64,000 bases of DNA from Apostichopus japonicus (taxonomy: Eukaryota; Echinodermata; Holothuroidea; Aspidochirotida; Stichopodidae): the NCBI RefSeq assembly GCF_037975245.1, contig NC_092564.1, forward strand, positions 10,332,484 to 10,396,483. The letters run 5' to 3'. Shown piece by piece: positions 17,005 through 30,090 of this stretch. The notes under the pieces are model-generated. The model was not told where the DNA came from and ran no database searches. It saw only the letters and a program-made list of their open reading frames with translations. How positions within the stretch are numbered: position 1 is the stretch's first letter; every line of letters starts with the position of its first letter. The position numbers and the translations under genes are program-made.

Positions 17005-20000
17005 AAAAGATAGGCAAAAGACGTCATCACCCGGGGTTCGAACCACGGATGCAAAAGAGAGTCTCGATCTTCAGCTCGTACAGTGCGCCAGGCCATCGCG
17101 CCACTGTATGGACTGAGATATTAGGTGGGTTAACTAATACTTACAGCTCCCCGTCTAGGCACTTGCTGTAAAAGATCGGCAAAAGACGTCATCACCCGGG
17201 GTTCGAACCACGGATGCAAAAGAGAGTCTCGATCTTCAGCTCGTACAGTGCGCCAAGCCATCGCGCCACTGTATGGACTGAGATATTAGGTGGATTAACT
17301 AATACTTACAACTCCCCGTGTAGGCACTTGCTGTAAAAGATCGGCAAAAGACGTCATCACCCTGGGTTCGAACCACGGATGCAAAAGAGAGTCTCGATCT
17401 TCAGCTCGTACAGTGCGCCAAGCCATCGCGCCACTGTATGGACTGAGATATTAGGTGGATTAACTAATACTTACAGCTCCCCGTGTAGGCACTTGCTGTA
17501 AAAGATCGGCAAAAGACGTCATCACCCGGGCTTCGAACCACGGATGCAAAAGAGAGTCTCGATCTTCAGCTCGCACAGTGCGCCAAGCCATCGCGCCACT
17601 GTATGGACTGAGATATTAGGTGGATTAACTAATACTTACAGCTCCCCGTGTAGGCACTTGCTGTAAAAGATCGGCAAAAGACGCCATCACCCGGGGTTCG
17701 AACCACGGATGCAAAAGAGAGTCTCGATCTTCAGCTCGCACAGTGCGCCAAGCCATGGCGCCATCGTATGGACTGCGATATTAGGTGGATTAACTAATAC
17801 TTACAGCTCCCCGTGTAGGCACTTGCTGTAAAAGATCGGCAAAAGACGCCATCACCCGGGGTTCGAACCACGGATGCAAAAGAGAGTCTCGATCATCAGC
17901 TCGTACAATGCCCCAAGCCATGGCGCCATCGTATGGACTTAGATATTAGGTGGATTAACTAATGCTTACAGCTCCCCGTGTAGGCACTTGCTGTAAAAGA
18001 TCGGCAAAAGACGCCATCACCCGGGGTCCGAACCACGGATGCAAAAGAGAGTCTCGATCATCAGCTCGTACAGTGCCCCAAGCCATGGCGCCATCGTATG
18101 GACTGAGATATTAGGTGGATTAACTAATGCTTACAGCTCCCCGTGTAGGCACTTGCTGTAAAAGATCGGCAAAAGACGTCATCACCCGGGGTTCGAACCA
18201 CGGATGCAAAAGAGAGTCTCGATCATCAGCTCGTACAGTGCGCCAAGCCATCGCGCCATCGTATGGACTAAGATATTAGGTGGATTAACTAATGCTTACA
18301 GCTCCCCGTGTAGGCACTTGCTGTAAAAGATCGGCAAAAGACGTCATCACCCGGGGTTCGAACCACGGATGCAAAAGAGAGTCTCGATCATCAGCTCGTA
18401 CAGTGCCCCAAGCCATGGCGCCATCGTATGGACTGAGATATTAGGTGGATTAACTAATGCTTACAGCTCCCCGTGTAGGCACTTGCTGTAAAAGATCGGC
18501 AAAAGACGTCATCACCCGGGGTTCGAACCACGAATGCAAAAGAGAGTCTCGATCATCAGCTCGTACAGTGCGCCGAGCCATCGCGCCACTGTATGGACTG
18601 AGATATTAGGTGGATTAACTAATGCTTACAGCTCCCCGTGTAGGCACTTGCTGTAAAAGATCGGCAAAAGACGTCATCACCCGGGGTTCGAACCACGAAT
18701 GCAAAAGAGAGTCTCGATCATCAGCTCGTACAGTGCGCCGAGCCATCGCGCCATCGTATGGACTAAGATATTAGGTGGATTAACTAATGCTTACAGCTCC
18801 CCGTGTAGGCACTTGCTGTAAAAGATCGGCAAAAGACGTCATCACCCGGGGTTCGAACCACGGATGCAAAAGAGAGTCTCGATCATCAGCTCGTACAGTG
18901 CCCCAAGCCATCGCGCCATCGTATGGACTGAGATATTAGGTGGATTAACTAATGCTTACAGCTCCCCGTGTAGGCACTTGCTGTAAAAGATCGGCAAAAG
19001 ACGTCATCACCCGGGGTTCGAACCACGAATGCAAAAGAGAGTCTCGATCATCAGCTCGTACAGTGCGCCGAGCCATCGCGCCACTGTATGGACTGAGATA
19101 TTAGGTGGATTAACTAATGCTTACAGCTCCCCGTGTAGGCACTTGCTGTAAAAGATCGGCAAAAGACGTCATCACCCGGGGTTCGAACCACGAATGCAAA
19201 AGAGAGTCTCGATCATCAGCTCGTACAGTGCGCCGAGCCATCGCGCCACTGTATGGACTGAGATATTAGGTGGATTAACTAATGCTTACAGCTCCCCGTG
19301 TAGGCACTTGCTGTAAAAGATCGGCAAAAGACGTCATCACCCGGGGTTCGAACCACGAATGCAAAAGAGAGTCTCGATCATCAGCTCGTACAGTGCGCCG
19401 AGCCATCGCGCCACTGTATGGACTGAGATATTAGGTGGATTAACTAATGCTTACAGCTCCCCGTGTAGGCACTTGCTGTAAAAGATCGGCAAAAGACGTC
19501 ATCACCCGGGGTTCGAACCACGAATGCAAAAGAGAGTCTCGATCATCAGCTCGTACAGTGCGCCGAGCCATCGCGCCACTGTATGGACTGAGATATTAGG
19601 TGGATTAACTAATGCTTACAGCTCCCCGTGTAGGCACTTGCTGTAAAAGATCGGCAAAAGACGCCATCACCCGGGATTCGAACCACGGATGCAAAAGAGA
19701 GTCTCGATCTTCAGCTCGCACAGTGCGCCTAGCCATGGCGCCATCGTATGGACTGCGATATTAGGTGGATTAACTAATGCTTACAGCTCCCCGTGTAGGC
19801 ACTTGCCGTAAAAGATCGGCAAAAGACGTCATCACCCGGGGTTCGAACCACGGATGCAAAAGAGAGTCTCGATCTTCAGCTCGTACAGTGCGCCGAGCCA
19901 TCGCGCCACTGTATGGACTGAGATATTAGGTGGATTAACTAATGCTTACAGCTCCCCGTGTAGGCACTTGCCGTAAAAGATCGGCAAAAGACGTCATCAC

Positions 20001-20300
20001 CCGGGGTTCGAACCACGGATGCAAAAGAGAGTCTCGATCTTCAGCTCGTACAGTGCGCCGAGCCATCGCGCCACTGTATGGACTGAGATATTAGGTGGAT
20101 TAACTAATACTTACAGCTCACCGTGTAGGCACTTGCCGTAAAAGATCGGCAAAAGACGTCATCACCCGGGGTTCGAACCACGGATGCAAAAGAGAGTCTT
20201 GATCTTCAGCTCGTACAGTGCGCCGAGCCATCGCGCCACTGTATGGACTGAGATATTAGGTGGATTAACTAATACTTACAGCTCACCGTGTAGGCACTTG
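17005..20300. repeat. Heterogeneous left edge of the 165-bp array
   Basis: About 20 units mix variants that are rare in the core, such as GCCATGGCGCCATCG, TGCCCCAAGCC, AATGCTTACAG, CCACGAATGC and TTGCCGTAAAAG. From about 20300 units become almost uniform. Diverged edges with a uniform core are expected from unequal crossing-over. Confidence 0.75.
17035..17103 (-). promoter_or_regulatory. tRNA-like Pol III A and B boxes in the 165-bp unit (example monomer)
   Basis: On the minus strand TGGCGCGATGG (17093-17103) resembles an A box. GGTTCGAACC (17035-17044) matches the B-box core and is a perfect palindrome, so it reads as a B box on both strands. GCGC-loop-GCGC next to the A box can form a four-base D-stem in the common variants. 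A TTTT lies between the boxes, and two more (CTTTTGCC and GATCTTTT) lie after the B box. The structure is degenerate: the T-stem pairs only in part and no anticodon arm is convincing. Confidence 0.55.
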
Positions 20301-23300
20301 CCGTAAAAGATCGGCAAAAGACGTCATCACCCGGGGTTCGAACCACGGATGCAAAAGAGAGTCTCGATCTTCAGCTCGTACAGTGCGCCGAGCCATCGCG
20401 CCACTGTATGGACTGAGATATTAGGTGGATTAACTAATACTTACAGCTCCCCGTGTAGGCACTTGCTGTAAAAGATCGGCAAAAGACGTCATCACCCGGG
20501 GTTCGAACCACGGATGCAAAAGAGAGTCTCGATCTTCAGCTCGTACAGTGCGCCGAGCCATCGCGCCACTGTATGGACTGAGATATTAGGTGGATTAACT
20601 AATACTTACAGCTCCCCGTGTAGGCACTTGCTGTAAAAGATCGGCAAAAGACGTCATCACCCGGGGTTCGAACCACGGATGCAAAAGAGAGTCTCGATCT
20701 TCAGCTCGTACAGTGCGCCAAGCCATCGCGCCACTGTATGGACTGAGATATTAGGTGGATTAACTAATACTTACAGCTCCCCGTGTAGGCACTTGCTGTA
20801 AAAGATCGGCAAAAGACGTCATCACCCGGGGTTCGAACCACGGATGCAAAAGAGAGTCTCGATCTTCAGCTCGTACAGTGCGCCAAGCCATCGCGCCACT
20901 GTATGGACTGAGATATTAGGTGGATTAACTAATACTTACAGCTCCCCGTGTAGGCACTTGCTGTAAAAGATCGGCAAAAGACGTCATCACCCGGGGTTCG
21001 AACCACGGATGCAAAAGAGAGTCTCGATCTTCAGCTCGTACAGTGCGCCAAGCCATCGCGCCACTGTATGGACTGAGATATTAGGTGGATTAACTAATAC
21101 TTACAGCTCCCCGTGTAGGCACTTGCTGTAAAAGATCGGCAAAAGACGTCATCACCCGGGGTTCGAACCACGGATGCAAAAGAGAGTCTCGATCTTCAGC
21201 TCGTACAGTGCGCCAAGCCATCGCGCCACTGTATGGACTGAGATATTAGGTGGATTAACTAATACTTACAGCTCCCCGTGTAGGCACTTGCTGTAAAAGA
21301 TCGGCAAAAGACGTCATCACCCGGGGTTCGAACCACGGATGCAAAAGAGAGTCTCGATCTTCAGCTCGTACAGTGCGCCAAGCCATCGCGCCACTGTATG
21401 GACTGAGATATTAGGTGGATTAACTAATACTTACAGCTCCCCGTGTAGGCACTTGCTGTAAGAGATCGGCAAAAGACGTCATCACCCGGGGTTCGAACCA
21501 CGGATGCAAAAGAGAGTCTCGATCTTCAGCTCGTACAGTGCGCCAAGCCATCGCGCCACTGTATGGACTGAGATATTAGGTGGATTAACTAATACTTACA
21601 GCTCCCCGTGTAGGCACTTGCTGTAAAAGATCGGCAAAAGACGTCATCACCCGGGGTTCGAACCACGGATGCAAAAGAGAGTCTCGATCATCAGCTCGTA
21701 CAGTGCGCCAAGCCATCGCGCCACTGTATGGACTGAGATATTAGGTGGATTAACTAATACTTACAGCTCCCCGTGTAGGCACTTGCTGTAAAAGATCGGC
21801 AAAAGACGTCATCACCCGGGGTTCGAACCACGGATGCAAAAGAGAGTCTCGATCTTCAGCTCGTACAGTGCGCCAAGCCATCGCGCCACTGTATGGACTG
21901 AGATATTAGGTGGATTAACTAATACTTACAGCTCCCCGTGTAGGCACTTGCTGTAAAAGATCGGCAAAAGACGTCATCACCCGGGGTTCGAACCACGGAT
22001 GCAAAAGAGAGTCTCGATCTTCAGCTCGTACAGTGCGCCAAGCCATCGCGCCACTGTATGGACTGAGATATTAGGTGGATTAACTAATACTTACAGCTCC
22101 CCGTGTAGGCACTTGCTGTAAAAGATCGGCAAAAGACGTCATCACCCGGGGTTCGAACCACGGATGCAAAAGGGAGTCTCGATCTTCAGCTCGTACAGTG
22201 CGCCAAGCCATCGCGCCACTGTATGGACTGAGATATTAGGTGGATTAACTAATACTTACAGCTCCCCGTGTAGGCACTTGCCGTAAAAGATCGGCAAAAG
22301 ACGTCATCACCCGGGGTTCGGACCACGGATGCAAAAGAGAGTCTCGATCTTCAGCTCGTACAGTGCGCCAAGCCATCGCGCCACTGTATGGACTGAGATA
22401 TTAGGTGGATTAACTAATACTTACAGCTCCCCGTGTAGGCACTTGCCGTAAAAGATCGGCAAAAGACGTCATCACCCGGGGTTCGAACCACGGATGCAAA
22501 AGAGAGTCTCGATCTTCAGCTCGTACAGTGCGCCAAGCCATCGCGCCACTGTATGGACTGAGATATTAGGTGGATTAACTAATACTTACAGCTCCCCGTG
22601 TAGGCACTTGCCGTAAAAGATCGGCAAAAGACGTCATCACCCGGGGTTCGAACCACGGATGCAAAAGAGAGTCTCGATCTTCAGCTCGTACAGTGCGCCA
22701 AGCCATCGCGCCACTGTATGGACTGAGATATTAGGTGGATTAACTAATACTTACAGCTCCCCGTGTATGCACTTGCTGTAAAAGATCGGCAAAAGACGTC
22801 ATCACCCGGGGTTCGAACCACGGATGCAAAAGAGAGTCTCGATCTTCAGCTCGTACAGTGCGCCAAGCCATCGCGCCACTGTATGGACTGAGATATTAGG
22901 TGGATTAACTAATACTTACAGCTCCCCGTGTAGGCACTTGCCGTAAAAGATCGGCAAAAGACGTCATCACCCGGGGTTCGAACCACGGATGCAAAAGAGA
23001 GTCTCGATCTTCAGCTCGTACAGTGCGCCAAGCCATCGCGCCACTGTATGGACTGAGATATTAGGTGGATTAACTAATACTTACAGCTCCCCGTGTATGC
23101 ACTTGCTGTAAAAGATCGGCAAAAGACGTCATCACCCGGGGTTCGAACCACGGATGCAAAAGAGAGTCTCGATCTTCAGCTCGTACAGTGCGCCAAGCCA
23201 TCGCGCCACTGTATGGACTGAGATATTAGGTGGATTAACTAATACTTACAGCTCCCCGTGTAGGCACTTGCTGTAAAAGATCGGCAAAAGACGTCATCAC

Positions 23301-26300
23301 CCGGGGTTCGAACCACGGATGCAAAAGAGAGTCTCGATCTTCAGCTCGTACAGTGCGCCAAGCCATCGCGCCACTGTATGGACTGAGATATTAGGTGGAT
23401 TAACTAATACTTACAGCTCCCCGTGTAGGCACTTGCTGTAAAAGATCGGCAAAAGACGTCATCACCCGGGGTTCGAACCACGGATGCAAAAGAGAGTCTC
23501 GATCTTCAGCTCGTACAGTGCGCCAAGCCATCGCGCCACTGTATGGACTGAGATATTAGGTGGATTAACTAATACTTACAGCTCCCCGTGTAGGCACTTG
23601 CTGTAAAAGATCGGCAAAAGACGTCATCACCCGGGGTTCGAACCACGGATGCAAAAGAGAGTCTCGATCTTCAGCTCGTACAGTGCGCCAAGCCATCGCG
23701 CCACTGTATGGACTGAGATATTAGGTGGATTAACTAATACTTACAGCTCCCCGTGTAGGCACTTGCTGTAAAAGATCGGCAAAAGACGTCATCACCCGGG
23801 GTTCGAACCACGGATGCAAAAGAGAGTCTCGATCTTCAGCTCGTACAGTGCGCCAAGCCATCGCGCCACTGTATGGACTGAGATATTAGGTGGATTAACT
23901 AATACTTACAGCTCCCCGTGTAGGCACTTGCTGTAAAAGATCGGCAAAAGACGTCATCACCCGGGGTTCGAACCACGGATGCAAAAGAGAGTCTCGATCT
24001 TCAGCTCGTACAGTGCGCCAAGCCATCGCGCCACTGTATGGACTGAGATATTAGGTGGATTAACTAATACTTACAGCTCCCCGTGTAGGCACTTGCTGTA
24101 AAAGATCGGCAAAAGACGTCATCACCCGGGGTTCGAACCACGGATGCAAAAGAGAGTCTCGATCTTCAGCTCGTACAGTGCGCCAAGCCATCGCGCCACT
24201 GTATGGACTGAGATATTAGGTGGATTAACTAATACTTACAGCTCCCCGTGTAGGCACTTGCTGTAAAAGATCGGCAAAAGACGTCATCACCCGGGGTTCG
24301 AACCACGGATGCAAAAGAGAGTCTCGATCTTCAGCTCGTACAGTGCGCCAAGCCATCGCGCCACTGTATGGACTGAGATATTAGGTGGATTAACTAATAC
24401 TTACAGCTCCCCGTGTAGGCACTTGCTGTAAAAGATCGGCAAAAGACGTCATCACCCGGGGTTCGAACCACGGATGCAAAAGGGAGTCTCGATCTTCAGC
24501 TCGTACAGTGCGCCAAGCCATCGCGCCACTGTATGGACTGAGATATTAGGTGGATTAACTAATACTTACAGCTCCCCGTGTAGGCACTTGCTGTAAAAGA
24601 TCGGCAAAAGACGTCATCACCCGGGGTTCGAACCACGGATGCAAAAGAGAGTCTCGATCTTCAGCTCGTACAGTGCGCCAAGCCATCGCGCCACTGTATG
24701 GACTGAGATATTAGGTGGATTAACTAATACTTACAGCTCCCCGTGTAGGCACTTGCTGTAAAAGATCGGCAAAAGACGTCATCACCCGGGGTTCGAACCA
24801 CGGATGCAAAAGAGAGTCTCGATCTTCAGCTCGTACAGTGCGCCAAGCCATTGCGCCACTGTATGGACTGAGATATTAGGTGGATTAACTAATACTTACA
24901 GCTCCCCGTGTAGGCACTTGCTGTAAAAGATCGGCAAAAGACGTCATCACCCGGAGTTCGAACCACGGATGCAAAAGAGAGTCTCGATCTTCAGCTCGTA
25001 CAGTGCGCCAAGCCATCGCGCCACTGTATGGACTGAGATATTAGGTGGATTAACTAATACTTACAGCTCCCCGTGTAGGCACTTGCTGTAAAAGATCGGC
25101 AAAAGACGTCATCACCCGGGGTTCGAACCACGGATGCAAAAGAGAGTCTCGATCTTCAGCTCGTACAGTGCGCCAAGCCATCGCGCCACTGTATGGACTG
25201 AGATATTAGGTGGATTAACTAATACTTACAGCTCCCCGTGTAGGCACTTGCTGTAAAAGATCGGCAAAAGACGTCATCACCCGGGGTTCGAACCACGGAT
25301 GCAAAAGAGAGTCTCGATCTTCAGCTCGTACAGTGCGCCAAGCCATCGCGCCACTGTATGGACTGAGATATTAGGTGGATTAACTAATACTTACAGCTCC
25401 CCGTGTAGGCACTTGCTGTAAAAGATCGGCAAAAGACGTCATCACCCGGGGTTCGAACCACGGATGCAAAAGAGAGTCTCGATCATCAGCTCGTACAGTG
25501 CGCCAAGCCATCGCGCCACTGTATGGACTGAGATATTAGGTGGATTAACTAATACTTACAGCTCCCCGTGTAGGCACTTGCTGTAAAAGATCGGCAAAAG
25601 ACGTCATCTCCCGGGGTTCGAACCACGGATGCAAAAGAGAGTCTCGATCTTCAGCTCGTACAGTGCGCCAAGCCATCGCGCCACTGTATGGACTGAGATA
25701 TTAGGTGGATTAACTAATACTTACAGCTCCCCGTGTAGGCACTTGCTGTAAAAGATCGGCAAAAGACGTCATCACCCGGGGTTCGAACCACGGATGCAAA
25801 AGAGAGTCTCGATCTTCAGCTCGTACAGTGCGCCAAGCCATCGCGCCACTGTATGGACTGAGATATTAGGTGGATTAACTAATACTTACAGCTCCCCGTG
25901 TAGGCACTTGCTGTAAAAGATCGGCAAAAGACGTCATCACCCGGGGTTCGAACCACGGATGCAAAAGAGAGTCTCGATCTTCAGCTCGTACAGTGCGCCA
26001 AGCCATCGCGCCACTGTATGGACTGAGATATTAGGTGGATTAACTAATACTTACAGCTCCCCGTGTAGGCACTTGCTGTAAAAGATCGGCAAAAGACGTC
26101 ATCACCCGGGGTTCGAACCACGGATGCAAAAGAGAGTCTCGATCTTCAGCTCGTACAGTGCGCCAAGCCATCGCGCCACTGTATGGACTGAGATATTAGG
26201 TGGATTAACTAATACTTACAGCTCCCCGTGTAGGCACTTGCTGTAAAAGATCGGCAAAAGACGTCATCACCCGGGGTTCGAACCACGGATGCAAAAGAGA

Positions 26301-29300
26301 GTCTCGATCTTCAGCTCGTACAGTGCGCCAAGCCATCGCGCCACTGTATGGACTGAGATATTAGGTGGATTAACTAATACTTACAGCTCCCCGTGTAGGC
26401 ACTTGCTGTAAAAGATCGGCAAAAGACGTCATCACCCGGGGTTCGAACCACGGATGCAAAAGAGAGTCTCGATCTTCAGCTCGTACAGTGCGCCAAGCCA
26501 TCGCGCCACTGTATGGACTGAGATATTAGGTGGATTAACTAATACTTACAGCTCCCCGTGTAGGCACTTGCTGTAAAAGATCGGCAAAAGACGTCATCAC
26601 CCGGGGTTCGAACCACGGATGCAAAAGAGAGTCTCGATCTTCAGCTCGTACAGTGCGCCAAGCCATCGCGCCACTGTATGGACTGAGATATTAGGTGGAT
26701 TAACTAATACTTACAGCTCCCCGTGTAGGCACTTGCTGTAAAAGATCGGCAAAAGACGTCATCACCCGGGGTTCGAACCACGGATGCAAAAGAGAGTCTC
26801 GATCTTCAGCTCGTACAGTGCGCCAAGCCATCGCGCCACTGTATGGACTGAGATATTAGGTGGATTAACTAATACTTACAGCTCCCCGTGTAGGCACTTG
26901 CTGTAAAAGATCGGCAAAAGACGTCATCACCCGGGGTTCGAACCACGGATGCAAAAGAGTCTCGATCTTCAGCTCGTACAGTGCGCCAAGCCATCGCGCC
27001 ACTGTATGGACTGAGATATTAGGTGGATTAACTAATACTTACAGCTCCCCGTGTAGGCACTTGCTGTAAAAGATCGGCAAAAGACGTCATCACCCGGGGT
27101 TCGAACCACGGATGCAAAAGAGAGTCTCGATCTTCAGCTCGTACAGTGCGCCAAGCCATCGCGCCACTGTATGGACTGAGATATTAGGTGGATTAACTAA
27201 TACTTACAGCTCCCCGTGTAGGCACTTGCTGTAAAAGATCGGCAAAAGACGTCATCACCCGGGGTTCGAACCACGGATGCAAAAGAGAGTCTCGATCTTC
27301 AGCTCGTACAGTGCGCCAAGCCATCGCGCCACTGTATGGACTGAGATATTAGGTGGATTAACTAATACTTACAGCTCCCCGTGTAGGCACTTGCTGTAAA
27401 AGATCGGCAAAAGACGTCATCACCCGGGGTTCGAACCACGGATGCAAAAGAGAGTCTCGATCTTCAGCTCGTACAGTGCGCCAAGCCATCGCGCCACTGT
27501 ATGGACTGAGATATTAGGTGGATTAACTAATACTTACAGCTCCCCGTGTAGGCACTTGCTGTAAAAGATCGGCAAAAGACGTCATCACCCGGGGTTCGAA
27601 CCACGGATGCAAAAGAGAGTCTCGATCTTCAGCTCGTACAGTGCGCCAAGCCATCGCGCCACTGTATGGACTGAGATATTAGGTGGATTAACTAATACTT
27701 ACAGCTCCCCGTGTAGGCACTTGCTGTAAAAGATCGGCAAAAGACGTCATCACCCGGGGTTCGAACCACGGATGCAAAAGAGAGTCTCGATCTTCAGCTC
27801 GTACAGTGCGCCAAGCCATCGCGCCACTGTATGGACTGAGATATTAGGTGGATTAACTAATACTTACAGCTCCCCGTGTAGGCACTTGCTGTAAAAGATC
27901 GGCAAAAGACGTCATCACCCGGGGTTCGAACCACGGATGCAAAAGAGAGTCTCGATCTTCAGCTCGTACAGTGCGCCAAGCCATCGCGCCACTGTATGGA
28001 CTGAGATATTAGGTGGATTAACTAATACTTACAGCTCCCCGTGTAGGCACTTGCTGTAAAAGATCGGCAAAAGACGTCATCACCCGGGGTTCGAACCACG
28101 GATGCAAAAGAGAGTCTCGATCTTCAGCTCGTACAGTACGCCAAGCCATCGCGCCACTGTATGGACTGAGATATTAGGTGGATTAACTAATACTTACAGC
28201 TCCCCGTGTAGGCACTTGCTGTAAAAGATCGGCAAAAGACGTCATCACCCGGGGTTCGGACCACGGATGCAAAAGGGAGTCTCGATCTTCAGCTCGTACA
28301 GTGCGCCAAGCCATCGCGCCACTGTATGGACTGAGATATTAGGTGGATTAACTAATACTTACAGCTCCCCGTGTAGGCACTTGCCGTAAAAGATCGGCAA
28401 AAGACGTCATCACCCGGGGTTCGAACCACGGATGCAAAAGAGAGTCTCGATCTTCAGCTCGTACAGTGCGCCAAGCCATCGCGCCACTGTATGGACTGAG
28501 ATATTAGGTGGATTAACTAATACTTACAGCTCCCCGTGTAGGCACTTGCCGTAAAAGATCGGCAAAAGACGTCATCACCCGGGGTTCGAACCACGGATGC
28601 AAAAGAGAGTCTCGATCTTCAGCTCGTACAGTGCGCCAAGCCATCGCGCCACTGTATGGACTGAGATATTAGGTGGATTAACTAATACTTACAGCTCCCC
28701 GTGTAGGCACTTGCTGTAAAAGATCGGCAAAAGACGTCATCACCCGGGGTTCGAACCACGGATGCAAAAGAGAGTCTCGATCTTCAGCTCGTACAGTGCG
28801 CCAAGCCATCGCGCCACTGTATGGACTGAGATATTAGGTGGATTAACTAATACTTACAGCTCCCCGTGTAGGCACTTGCTGTAAAAGATCGGCAAAAGAC
28901 GTCATCACCCGGGGTTCGAACCACGGATGCAAAAGAGAGTCTCGATCTTCAGCTCGTACAGTGCGCCAAGCCATCGCGCCACTGTATGGACTGAGATATT
29001 AGGTGGATTAACTAATACTTACAGCTCCCCGTGTAGGCACTTGCTGTAAAAGATCGGCAAAAGACGTCATCACCCGGGGTTCGAACCACGGATGCAAAAG
29101 AGAGTCTCGATCTTCAGCTCGTACAGTGCGCCAAGCCATCGCGCCACTGTATGGACTGAGATATTAGGTGGATTAACTAATACTTACAGCTCCCCGTGTA
29201 GGCACTTGCTGTAAAAGATCGGCAAAAGACGTCATCACCCGGGGTTCGAACCACGGATGCAAAAGAGAGTCTCGATCTTCAGCTCGTACAGTGCGCCAAG

Positions 29301-30090
29301 CCATCGCGCCACTGTATGGACTGAGATATTAGGTGGATTAACTAATACTTACAGCTCCCCGTGTAGGCACTTGCTGTAAAAGATCGGCAAAAGACGTCAT
29401 CACCCGGGGTTCGAACCACGGATGCAAAAGAGAGTCTCGATCTTCAGCTCGTACAGTGCGCCAAGCCATCGCGCCACTGTATGGACTGAAATATTAGGTG
29501 GATTAACTAATACTTACAGCTCCCCGTGTAGGCACTTGCTGTAAAAGATCGGCAAAAGACGTCATCACCCGGGGTTCGAACCACGGATGCAAAAGAGAGT
29601 CTCGATCTTCAGCTCGTACAGTGCGCCAAGCCATCGCGCCACTGTATGGACTGAGATATTAGGTGGATTAACTAATACTTACAGCTCCCCGTGTAGGCAC
29701 TTGCTGTAAAATATCGGCAAAAGACGTCATCACCCGGGGTTCGAACCACGGATGCAAAAGAGAGTCTCGATCTTCAGCTCGTACAGTGCGCCAAGCCATC
29801 GCGCCACTGTATGGACTGAAATATTAGGTGGATTAACTAATACTTACAGCTCCCCGTGTAGGCACTTGCTGTAAAAGATCGGCAAAAGACGTCATCACCC
29901 GGGGTTCGAACCACGGATGCAAAAGAGAGTCTCGATCTTCAGCTCGTACAGTGCGCCAAGCCATCGCGCCACTGTATGGACTGAGATATTAGGTGGATTA
30001 ACTAATACTTACAGCTCCCCGTGTAGGCACTTGCTGTAAAAGATCGGCAAAAGACGTCATCACCCGGGGTTCGAACCACGGATGCAAAAG

